64,000 nt of DNA, from positions 18,111,501 through 18,175,500 of the forward strand of contig NC_091966.1 of assembly GCF_036711975.1 (NCBI RefSeq), in the 5' to 3' direction. Every line of letters starts with the position of its first letter. Position 1 is the stretch's first letter. Shown piece after piece: positions 23,563 to 33,857 of the stretch. Source of the DNA: Onthophagus taurus. Lineage: Eukaryota; Arthropoda; Insecta; Coleoptera; Scarabaeidae. The position numbers and the translations under genes were made by a program. Under the pieces are notes generated by a model. That model was given only the letters and a program-made list of their open reading frames with translations. It was not told the origin of the DNA and did no database searches.

Positions 23563-24420
23563 ACAATACTGTAGTGAGCAACATTTAATTGGTGTTACAA
23601 ATTAAAATTAAAAGATGCACTTACTCGTTAATTCAAAAACCAGAGTTTAAAAAACGTACATGCATTTTCAACATTTGAAGAATTTCCAATACTTTTTGTC
23701 ACAAATCAATGATGGATATACATTATAAATTAAAGTTTTGTATAAAAATGATTAAAATTTAAAATATTAACACATTAATTTTTGAGGTATAAATAAAACG
23801 AACGGATATTACAAGTAAATGAAGTAAAATAGATGATCTTGCAAGAATAATTCAACTTTTTGTTCGAAACCAGATTTGAGAAATGAAAAATATGTAATGC
23901 GCATGTGCTTTTGTAAAAGGAAAATATTATATAGAGTGTTTATACAGAATGATTCACATAAGAACCAACACAGAGCAGGGACATGTAGAGGACAATAAAT
24001 TAAGATGATTTAACGTAACTTACCTCTATACTAAGTTGTACACCTGAGGAGTTATAGGCTATTAGTGAAAATATACTGATTTTACATGTTATAAAACTAT
24101 TATTAAAATGTGGAATTCAGTCAATTAAAGTATCAAAATTAAAATATATATATAACAATACATGGTGAACAACTAGATCTCATACAAATTAAAGATTGTA
24201 AAATTCAATTAATAATTTGGCAAAATAATAATTCTGGCAAATATAAAAAAATTTTAAGCGTTAAGTTTATTTTATAAAAATTTTATAAATAAACGTGTAT
24301 AAGGGTGGGGAATTTGGATTTGAAATTGGGTTTTTAAATTATAGTTAACAAAAGGATTAAGTTGTAGGGAAAGATGTAGACAGGAAGTGGGTTTAGCCGC
24401 ATGGACCCCAAAATCTTCGA

Positions 24421-24792
24421 CTAGTGTGTGCGGCTAATTACACTAGTCCTTGGTATTTTGGGGAAAAGGGTTTTGTAAACAGTTATAAAGAGGTGGTTTA
24501 GCATGAAAAACTTGATCATTAAGACATTCGAGTTGTGTATTGTTTTTTTTATGAATTTATCTATTTCGTAGCTTTCTAGAAGCTCCAGTTTGTACCCTTT
24601 GTTCTGTTTATGAAGTAATGTGTAATTGTGGATATTAAAATTGTGATTGTGTAAGGTTAAATGATTGCCAAAATTAGAGGTGGACTTAATTATGTGTTCT
24701 CTAATTCTTGTTTTAAGGGCTCTTCCTGTTTCACCAATATAGGTGGCTCCACAGGTATTATATTCAAGTTTATAGACTCCATTTTGTTCCAA
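24421..24792 (-). pseudogene. PLE-D GIY-YIG endonuclease
   Basis: An intact 123-codon frame: GVYKLEYNTCGATYIGETGR, with one knuckle Cys replaced by Tyr (EYNTC where PLE-A has KCSTC), then ALKTRIREHI, LLHKQNKGYKLELLESYEID carrying the catalytic Glu helix, and a variable tail. Close relative of PLE-A. The upstream RT is missing, so the element is defective. Confidence 0.8.
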
Positions 24793-25194
24793 CTTTTCAA
24801 GTTTATCTTTGGCGTTAAATAAGAGATTATGTAAAGTATAATTATTTTTGTAAGATATGTTGATATTGTTTTTGAAAATGTTTCTAATATTGTAGGCTAT
24901 TTTGCCTGGGTAAGGAATTGAGCTGTAAATTGTTAAATCTTGGGTTAATGGTTGAAGACCAGTGGTTTCGTTACAATTTTGTTTAAAAATTAATTTATTA
25001 ATAATATTATTAATCGTGTTATCTTGAAAACCTTTATATCCCTGATAATATTGATTTCTATGTCTCTATCTTTATTTGACAGGGGGTGTTGAAACATCTG
25101 TAAAGATAGGCGTTGAAAGCTGCTGTCTTATGAGTATTGATATGATATGAATCAGAAGGGATGATGGTGTCAGTCTGTGTGGGTTTTCTATACA

Positions 25195-25575
25195 GGGTGT
25201 CTCAGCGAGACCGGTCATTAGACGTTTCTGTGGTTCTGGCAAAAATAAAAATTTGAGAATTCAGACTTAAGTATTATCAATTACGTTCTCTTCGTCTAAA
25301 ATATTTTCAGATTTCTAGCACTTCCGGTTATACCGGAAGTCGCCACCTACTTTATTTTTTTAAATGGAATACCCTATATTCGAGTTAGTAGTTATTCGAA
25401 TTTTTCTAGAAAAATCTGCTCCAGCAGACATTTGTTCAAAAAATCAGAGAACACTCAATTTTTGGGATATCAATTTAGGATTCAGAATATGCTTAAACAA
25501 CATGATGGAGTATGTTTTGGTGCCGAGAACGGCTGTCTAGAACGTTTGGTCACTTTACTATGGCACGTTAACTTT
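25195..25575. repeat. Dispersed repeat with TACAGGGTG end, copy 1
   Basis: Inverse of 55708-56152: shares ACTTCCGGTTATACCGGAAG, ATCAATTTAGGATTCAGAA and AGAACGTTTGGTCAC. Non-coding. It separates PLE-D from the hAT core at 25680. Confidence 0.75.
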
Positions 25576-26664
25576 TCACTTCGTTACCATTTAATGTAAT
25601 GATGGTAAAATGGATTACACAATCAACATTGATCATTTTAATTAATGTTTTAGAATAAATCATAAGAACATTCCCAAACAGTAGTAAGATTAAAACGCAA
25701 ACAAACAGGAATAAAGGCGTATGGCGCACCAAAATTATCTTTAGCTACGAAAAAAAAAATTGACGTGTCACTACTAAAACTATTATACCGCGACTATCAA
25801 CCATTTAGAATCGTACAGGATAAAGGCCTTAAAGAATTTGTAAGCATATTAAATCCTTCCTACGAATCACCAAGCAGGCAGCTAATTTCTAACATTTTAA
25901 TTGCGTCAGAATATGAGAAATGCATGACAGCAGTAAAAAAAAATAGTGTGAGAAATTAGCACTTATGGTCTGACAACATACTGCTGGACATCATGCAATA
26001 ATGAGTTTTATAGGCATTAGAATTCATTTCATTAACAACTCATTTGAATTGAAGTCGATTTTGTTGACATGCGCAAAGATGCAAAATCAGCATAGTGCCG
26101 AAAATTTGGCACATAATCTTATTGTTAGACAAATTATAACAAAATGGCAGCTGGATAATAAAATAGTGTTAGCCGTTTCGGACAATGCATTTTATATTAA
26201 AAAAGCTATTAATATAATAGCTTTTTTAAGCTATAATATTGGTTGGGAACACTTTAGCTGTTTTGCACATACGTTAAATCTAATAGTTAAAAATGCCCTT
26301 AATCTTTAAAGCGGTAAGAGATTGACAACGTAAAAGCAATTGTGAGACATTTCAAGAAAAGCTCCATTGCGATGCAAAAACTCGTAACTTTTTAAAGAAA
26401 CGCCGAAATGGATATTCCACAGAAAGTATTGCCATCTTCTACATATTGGAGCGTTTTGTGGAAATGAAGGATTACATTAAACCAACAGTGGCTCTCCTTG
26501 GTATCAATCTACCCCGCATATCTGGGCATGATTGAAAGACATTGAAAGAAATAACAAAATTTTAAAACCCTTTGAATCCGTCACTAAAGCTGTAGAAGGT
26601 GAAAAATATAAACTGATAAAATAATTATTCGGGAAACGATCTTTTTATAACAAGAAACTACTTT

Positions 26665-26716
26665 ATTTTATACTAATATTTCAATCGGTTTATTTCGATC
26701 TTCCTCAGATTATAAA
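26665..26716 (-). ncRNA. Hammerhead ribozyme motif, PLE-E left arm
   Basis: Minus strand: UAAU, CUGAGGA (26708-26702), stem II GAUC/GAUU, GAAA, UAUU, AGUAUA. Stem I has one mismatch and stem II one wobble, so it is slightly more decayed than the right-arm copy. Confidence 0.5.
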
Positions 26717-26974
26717 AATTGTGTTTCTTAAGAAAATAACATAATGAAACCATAAAATGTTTATAACAAAATAATTGGAGATGTAAACATTTTAAAAACA
26801 CAATACAATACACATCAAAAATTAAAACTTCAAGTTGAAAAATAAAACGTGAAATGTGAAAACAACATATTCTGGTAGATATGTAAATTTTATATAACAA
26901 AATATATGCACTACCTAAACAACGAACAGTAAATAAATGTAAATTTGTGGGTGACAAGGAAAACGGCGAGATGG

Positions 26975-28460
26975 TCACATCAATTCAGTAAAATCACTGG
27001 TTAGACATTTATCCACACTGTAAAAGGCCTTATCAAGTAAATACCTTTTTAATACTACTTTAAATGTCAGTGCTTCTAAATTTCTCACTCGTTCTAGTAA
27101 AGCGTTATATAATTTTAAACTGTAAAAATTTGCGCCATATTTAGCCCTTCTCGTTCGAGTAAAATCTGAAACAAGGTCCTTTATTCCTTTATTATTACCT
27201 TTATTCCGAATATTATAAGAATGATAATCCCGATTTTTGCTGTAACCATTTAAGTTATTCTTTATAAACAGTAAACAATTGAAAATGTACACACAAGGAA
27301 AAGTCAGAATTCCAAATTCAATAAACTTTGCCCTGCAACACTCCGCGAAACCCATGCCTGCCAGAACTATTACACATCTTCACTGAGTACGGAAGAGAAG
27401 CGAAGCGTGAGCAGAATACCCCCAACAGAAAATGCCGTACGTCATATGAAAATAAAAATGTGCAAAATAGGCAGCAAGTGCCATCTTCGACGATACCATT
27501 CTCACTAAGGTACGAATCAAATAAATACTGGTATTTAACCTTCTAATCAAATGAAGAACATGCTCCTCCCATGTAAGTTTAGCATCAAGGTGAATCCCGA
27601 GATATTTACTGAGAACTATTGTCATTTAAAGTTTGCGGCTTCAATGAGAAATTTAGGGGCTGTGTTTTGTGTTCATTCACACTAAGACGATTCTCAGAAA
27701 ACCAGTTAAAAATATTTTTTTGGGATTCATCAACTAGTTGCTCTAGATCACACAGGTTATCAGATTTCTGCAATCCACTAGTGTTATCGCCAAAAAGAAT
27801 AATTTCGTTGTTACTATTACTAAGGGTTAACAGATCGTTTATGAATATTATGAATAATATATGGCCCAGAACCGATCCCTGTGGGACTCCGTACTTAATA
27901 GGCAAACTACCAGATGACTGATATTGAACGCGATCTTCCAGATGGGATTTTATTAAACTCACACTATTATTATCAAACTGAAGCAGACAGAGCTTACGCA
28001 GAAGAAGGTCGTGGGAGACGCAGTCAAATGCCTTTGTCAGGTCGTAAATGGACACTTGGGCATATAACCTATCATCAAAGCAACGCAACACAAATTCCAT
28101 AAGTTTACTGACAGCAGCAGACGTCGATTTACCTCTAATAAACCCAAATTCGGCACAGTGCAATAAACTGTGAAAATGGGTATAATAGAAATGGGCCTAT
28201 AGTTCGCAACATCGTCAGTAGGGCCTTTTTTATGCACAGGCACAATTCTCGCGACCTTGAGACAGAAAGGACTGATTAATCAACTTACATAGAGGAACAT
28301 TTACAAGATCAACAACCAATGCAGCGTTCAACGAATAGGCATCTTTACTCGATGAATTTTTTAAAAACTGGTTAAAACTCACTTCCGCAAACCTAAATTT
28401 AACCCTGGCGGCATCCTCAGGTTGATTGTCATAGCTGAGTGTTTTAGCATCTCTCACATC
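26975..28460 (-). pseudogene. Jockey-like LINE reverse transcriptase, 3' part
   Basis: From 28457 downward: VNVPLCKLINQSFLSQG-type and, in the next frame, MPVHKKGPTDDVANYRPISI (28243), then CAEFGFIRGKSTSAAVSKLM, SIYDLTKAFDCVSHDLLLRK (RT palm, first Asp) and YGVPQGSVLGHILFIIFIND. ILFGDNTSG replaces the FADDT catalytic box, losing an Asp. Then KYLGIHLDAKLTWEEHVLHL and the usual C-terminal tail down to 26975. Several frameshifts. Inserted inside composite E. The 5' endonuclease is absent; 28461-28680 is its decayed continuation. Confidence 0.85.
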
Positions 28461-28689
28461 AATCGAGATGGGTGAAATAATACTCTCAGCAACGTTGCTA
28501 AAAAACCTGTTGAAATCATCTGCATTAACATTTTCATCGATGGAAGATTTATTTGATAATTTCTTGCTATTAATTACTTTCTACATAGCAACTTGAATTT
28601 TTAGCATTTTTTATATAGTCGATATTAGCATTCTTTTTATTTCTTTTTATTGCTTCACGATACAGCCTCCTATGCCTTTGTATTATTTG

Positions 28690-29217
28690 ACAACAAGGTT
28701 TTATAACCTACTTGTCAAGTTTGACGTACAATTTCACAGCCTACTACTGAATTTTCGATGATTTTAAGAACCATTAACGAAATAAGTGTTTTTAGTTATT
28801 TGAGTTTTTTATGAAAACGACAATGTTTTTTAAAAAATAATAAGAGTAAGAAAAGTTTTAGAATTAAATTGTACATGAAATGAAGTAGTAATGTATTAAA
28901 TTCGTCAAAAGGTTAAAAAGATCTGTCAAAATTTAGGGTACCATCGCCCTTAATCAACCCTATGAAATGCCTCGATTGAGTCCAATTTGCTACCAATTAA
29001 TACCCTTGATACACTCATAACGTATACCAAATTTGGTTTTTCTAGCTTAATTTATTACGAAGATATTTGAACCTTTTAAAAATTTAAGAGCCAACTTTGA
29101 AGGCCTATAACTCCTCAGGTGTACAACTTAGTATAGAAGTAAGTTACATTAAATCATCTTAATTTATTGTCCTCTACATGTCCCTCCTCTGTGTCGGCTC
29201 TTATGTGAATCACCCTG
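28690..29217. repeat. Dispersed repeat ending in CACCCTGTA, partner of 23943-24100
   Basis: The right end ATGTGAATCACCCTGTAT and the block ACTCCTCAGGTGTACAACTT match 23943-24100 in inverse orientation. Non-coding. Confidence 0.65.
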
Positions 29218-29229
29218 TATATATACATA

Positions 29230-30980
29230 TATACACCTCCAGATCCTCTACCCTCCTCCCCCCTTTCCACATCTTCGCTTCCTCGCCCCCATCACCTCCC
29301 TCATCCATCTTTTGCCCTCGCCCCCTTCTCCCAAAATCTGCTTCCTGTCCATTGCCTCCCCCCTTAGCTCACTACACCCTCTCAGCATGTATTCCAGCGT
29401 CTCCCAATCCTCTCCACAAAGCCTACACCACCTCTCCACATAGTCCGCCCAATACCTATTCCCCCTCTCCTCATTGCCACAGCTTCCCTTCATCATCCCC
29501 CTCCATCAACAAATATTTTGGCAGTTCCTCTGTCACAATCTCCCCATACCTTTCATTGTATCTCCCTTCTCGTATCTGTGACCTTCTTTTTTGCCTCTGT
29601 ATATTCATGTCCCTATCTCTCAGTTCTCTCCACATTTCACTTCTTTCCGCTCTTCTGTTTTCGATCCCAGTTAGTGAGTATCCCACTTTTCTATAATATT
29701 CTTCCCTGTCTCTTTGCCCATAGATCAGCCTCCTCTCCTTAATTTGCCAACCCTACTACCCATCTCCAATATCGTGTTTGTATATCCTCCAGCAAACCTT
29801 CTTCTCTCATCATTGTGCTCTTTACCAAGCCATCAAACATAACCTTTCTTTTTCAAATGCCCCTCCCAAAAGTTCTTTCTCCCCATCCCCAAACCTGTCC
29901 CATCACACTGTTCGCTGTTCTTGCCATCGCCCTCACGTGCGCCCCGACCTTATTACTTTCCGCGAAACCATATCCCAGGTACGTGTACTCTTTCACTTGC
30001 TCTATCTCTCTTCCCTGTCACCTCCATTCCTCCTTCTTACTTCTCCCCCCTTTGCAGAACTTTATTATCTTTGTTTTTTTCGACGTTTACCTCCAACCCC
30101 TTCGCCTTAAAATATCTTTCCAGGAACCTCATCATCTCTTTCATCTCCACCGCCTCTCTAGCCACGACCACCAAATTGCCCCTCTTCCCTTCCTGAATCC
30201 CGCCTGCCCATCCAGCAACAATTCTCCCCTCTCTATTTCCTCTTCCAACCTCCCCAGCAGTATCTTTGCATAAATTTTGAGAGTTGTGTCCAACAGGGTG
30301 ATCCCTCTATAATTGCTTACCACCCTTTTACTCCCCTTTTTATGCAGTGGGCACATTATCCACATCCTCCACCTGTCTGGAAACCTCCCCCCCCATCCAT
30401 ACGTCGTTTATTACTTTCCATAGCTTCTTCATCACCGTCTCCGTCGCCTCCAACCATGCCTCATTCTGGATCTCATCCTCTCCCGGCGCCCCTCCCCTCT
30501 TCAGTCCCCTCAACACTGCCTCCATTTCTTCCAGTGTTATCTCTTCTCCTCCTTGCACCCCTCGTTCTCCCTCTCCCAGTCTTTTCTCTTCCACCCCTCC
30601 CAACAATCCCATGAAGTAGGTTCTCCATTCAGTCATTTGGATATCTCTGCTGACTTCCTCTCTTCCCTTCCTCATCCTCTTTAAATATCTCCATACCTCA
30701 TTTTCCTCTTTCAACTCTTTAATCTTCTCAGCCTCCTTTTCATTCAGCTCCCTCTTCTTTTTTTTTTGCATTCTTCTTTGTATTTTCTCCTAGCCTATAT
30801 ATATCTATCTATCTCTACCTCCCCTCTCCGCTACTGTCTCAATTTCCTTCTGGCTTCTCTCTTGGCCTCTTTGCATTCCCTATCCCACCATTCGTTTCTT
30901 CCCAGTCTAATCCCTTGTCGCCCACTCTCTTTCTTCAACATCGCCTCCTTAACCACCTCAATTAGTTCATTCAATGAATG
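29230..30980 (-). pseudogene. Non-LTR retrotransposon polyprotein remnant (purine-rich)
   Basis: From 30771 downward: a charged region, GAPGEDEIQNEAWLEAT (thumb-proximal region before RT), then PLHKKGSKRVVSNYRGITLL and GELLLDGQAGFRKGRG (RT motifs 0-2), a gap without the YADD box, and from 29686 RYNERYGEIVTEELPKYLLM followed by the knuckle WCRLCGEDWETLEYMLRGC. Same family as 19740-20470. The strand is strikingly purine-rich over 1.7 kb. Frameshifted and internally deleted. Confidence 0.8.
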
Positions 30981-31466
30981 AACTAAATGAATGTTTTTTG
31001 TTTATAGTCCACTATCAAGTGACACGCACACAACAAAGACGAAAAACTGTCACACAACGAGTTTATGGCTAGGAATACTGTTATGCAATATTCACCCGTA
31101 TGAAAGTAGACATAAGAAAGGATCACTAATTTCACTAATTAATCTTCTATTCAAACAATTTTTTTCACTATTACTATATCGCAGCTAATACGAAAGTCAC
31201 CAGTGATTCGTCTGTAGGAAGTTTACAATTTCCCTTCCTAGTATTTCACTCGCAAAACCGATCCAAACACGAGAAAACTTATACGCTGTTCTTTCAAGTT
31301 ATACGAGTAAGCATTGTAAGTGAGAAATATGTTTGAAAATAATGGTTATCCAAGAAAAATTCCTTAATAAATGACTATTTTATACTAATTTACAACATAA
31401 CATCAGTAAAAATTTTAACACATCGACACAATTAAAACAATATAAAAAAATTCCATATTCCCCGGA

Positions 31467-31855
31467 TTGACAGAATTACTTCGAATACATTTAAAACGGC
31501 ATAATTTGACATTCATCAATATTTACACAAATAAATTAAATATATATTTCTCAAATTTAAAAGATAAAACTGAAAAATTCTTAGAGTCGGAACAATACAT
31601 TGGACAAACTAAACAATGGTTAAAAAGTAGAGTTAATAAACACAAAACTGATGTTAAATTAAAAAAAAACCTCATGTGCTCTCTCAAAGCATATTTTTAA
31701 TTTTGAAAACACAATAATTTTGGACAAGGAATCTAATTATTACAATAGATTATTCCTGGAAAATAACCTTGTCAATTTCAAGTTAGATACAGAAAATTTG
31801 AGCAACATTTATTCATATCTTTTTGACCTAGATAAAAATAAATTTTATTTGTGAC
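31467..31855 (+). pseudogene. PLE-E GIY-YIG remnant
   Basis: ESEQYIGQTKQWLKSRVNKH resembles the YIGQTGR...RxxxHK core with the Gly-Arg replaced by KQ. The preceding CxxC knuckle is lost. A shifted frame continues with FENTIILDKESNYYNRLFLE, the downstream helix. Adjacent to the right arm of composite E, as expected for the ORF end of a PLE. Confidence 0.55.
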
Positions 31856-32111
31856 GTAACTCGATTGACGAGTACTGATTTGCTTATTTTAATATGGTTG
31901 TCACATTTCACGTTTTATTTTTCAACTTGAAGTTTTAATTTTTGATGTGTATTGTATTGTATTTTTAAAATGTTTTAATCTCCAATTATTTTGTTATAAA
32001 CGTTTTATGTTTTACGTTTCATTATGTTATTTCCCTAAGAAACACAATTTGTAAGTAATAAACCTTTATTGTAAGTTTGTTATTTTTGGATTGGTTGCAT
32101 TTGTATTTTAG

Positions 32112-32159
32112 TTATACTCTGAGGAAGATCGAAATAAACTGATCGAAATATTAGTATAA
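32112..32159 (+). ncRNA. Hammerhead ribozyme motif, PLE-E right arm
   Basis: Stem I UUAUACU (32112-32118) pairs perfectly with AGUAUAA (32153-32159). Core CUGAGGA at 32119-32125, stem II GAUC/GAUC, GAAA at 32145-32148, then UA and UU before the predicted cut at 32152/32153. The stem III region is reduced to a two-base loop. Confidence 0.65.
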
Positions 32160-32950
32160 AATAAAGTAGTTTCTTTTTATAAAAAGATCGTGTCCCGAAT
32201 AATTATTTTATCAATTAAATCAACTACGATCGATTAATTTCTTTTATTTATTGTTAAAAATATAAACAGCATCTTTGATAATTCTTTTGATGGTTTACTA
32301 AAAGTATCTAAACAAATTCTCTTAACGCACGAATTATCACAACCCACTTGGGCAACTTTAAAGAAGCTTATAAATAGCCTCAAGGAGCGTTTGGGTAAAG
32401 TTAAAAGAAGTAACACCCACGCAGTATGCACGTTCCTTGGTCCTAGGTTTAAAGATATTACATTCGAGCAAAGCGATGCCAAAGAAAAAGTCTGCCAAAA
32501 CGTATAACGCCAGTTGAGTGGAATGATTTCAACATCAAGCGATGAAAGTATTATTGCTCCTACAGAGGACGGCAATACAAACTCTATGACAGTTTATCCA
32601 TATGGTTTAAAATATACCAAGTTAAAAGATCGACCAGAAAACGTAATGTAACTAACGAATTCTGGAGCTTTAATGGAAATTCAAAGGTTATAATTATTTA
32701 TAATAAAAAGTATAAATGGAAAAAAAAATTTTTTTTTAAGTATAAAGAAGAGTCAACGCGGCCACGAAATGATGATCCTCTTAAATGGTGGGGTATGCAA
32801 AGGTACAAGTATCCTTACTTCAGTACGATTGTTTTCAAAAGCAGGTATTCTATTAAATGATAGGCGAAAGCGTCTGGAAGATAACAAGCTTGAGAAACTA
32901 CTGTTTCTTTCAGTTAATCACGAGTACGCGAAATGAATATGTTCTCATAA

Positions 32951-33857
32951 AAAAATATGTTCTTGTTATTTTTAATAATAATCTAAATAATACGTCATGA
33001 TAAATATGATGATACAGATTTTATAGAAAACATGGACCGAAGTTCTAAAATTATCAGTCTGCGTAATACCTTTGCGTGTTACAAAACTTTATACTTAGAA
33101 AAGCAATCTAATCTTGTTCAGGGTAACAATGCACTCATTTCTAACAAAAGACGTTTCTATCATTTTATAAATTTTTTGTTTACATATTTAAATAAAGTAT
33201 GTTTTGTTAAGGTTTTTATATTTTTAGTTATATTTGAACCTGCGTACTATTTCTTTTATTACAATCAACAATTTACTAAATTGTGATCTTTCCCAGTTTA
33301 AGTAATGTATGCTAAAATCTCTAAACATTAACTTTAGTTGTGATTAGGAAAAGAGAAAAAGATTTCATTTTATAACAAAAAAAAAACAAACTGTTGCAAA
33401 TAATTTAATTCTGATACTCCACATAAATAATTATTTACATTAGTATAATGTTCGTACATGTGAGTTTTAATTAATTTATTCTTAAATTTTTTCAATTATT
33501 TAACCCCCTTAATCGGCAGTAATTAAAGATCCTAAAAAGTAAATATTATTATTTATAAATCTGCCATGTAAAAAGGGTTAAAGACAAACAAAATTAATAA
33601 ACGTAATTAACAACGATACTAGTGATGACGGTGGAAGAAACTTGAACGCAAAACATATCGAGTTTTCCAGACAAAAACGTCTTCTTTGACCACAACAATA
33701 ATTTTTTTACTAACAAGTAAAAACAAAAAAAAATAAAGAAAAAAACAAGTCAGAAAGAATCCACCGATAATTATTATACAAAATGAAATATAAACGACTG
33801 GCGTCTTGAAATGTACAAACGATATATTAACCCAAGTCCTTATACAATTTGTACACA
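32951..33857. other. Boundary stretch: hAT 3' tail and USP38-like 3' UTR
   Basis: No coding sequence recognised. On the minus strand it should contain the 3' UTR of the ubiquitin protease. A plausible polyadenylation hexamer (TTTATT on plus) lies near 33475. Confidence 0.4.

Larger units (their letters stand above)
23478..25194 (-). mobile_element. Penelope-like element D, 5'-truncated
   Basis: The minus-strand PLE body runs from about 25194, where it abuts a TACAGGGTG repeat, to a pseudo-LTR near 23580-23478. The upstream part reads KPTQTDTIIPSDSYHINTHK and AAFNAYLYRCFNTPC, the PLE segment after the RT (compare PLE-A: KPTQTDTVIPNFSFHH). It sits inside the hAT at 22955-32950. A separate inverted-repeat fragment (about 23943-24100) matching 29090-29217 is embedded in it. 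Confidence 0.75.
26615..32212 (+). mobile_element. Penelope-like composite E with inverted terminal arms
   Basis: The arms at about 26615-26869 and 31892-32212 are inverted copies: GATAAAATAATTATTCGGG at the left and its inverse at the right, then AAGTAGTTTCT-type and AACTTCAAGTTGAAAAAT blocks. A GIY-YIG remnant on the plus strand lies next to the right arm. Two LINEs and a repeat occupy the interior, so later insertions have inflated it to 5.6 kb. The whole unit interrupts the hAT at 22955-32950. Confidence 0.75.
22955..32950 (+). mobile_element. ZBED-type hAT transposon, fragmented by nested insertions
   Basis: Three separated blocks in order. 23090-23355: a decayed BED zinc finger (SPIWMFFAVINKHNSKASYD to NLKKHMSRKHP). 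25680-26614: KRKQTGIKAYGAPKLSLATK, LLYRDYQPFRIVQDKGLKEF and, shifted, IVLAVSDNAFYIKKAI and CFAHTLNLIVKNAL, the ZBED1/hAT core. 32213-32950: TWATLKKLINSLKERLGKV, FLGPRFKDITFE, then DPLKWWGMQRYKYPYFSTI and FSKAGILLNDRRKRLEDNKL, the hAT dimerisation domain. The first gap begins at a donor-like CAG/GTAAAG (23360), perhaps an original intron. PLE-D and the 26615-32212 composite fill the gaps. Ends not defined. Confidence 0.8.

Noticed and set aside
29178..30619. Several plus-strand Pro/Ser-rich ORFs
   Set aside because: They are antisense readings of the purine-rich minus-strand LINE.
33032..33286. 84-codon plus-strand ORF between the hAT and the protease gene
   Set aside because: Low-complexity Phe/Leu/Asn content in AT-rich DNA; no motif.
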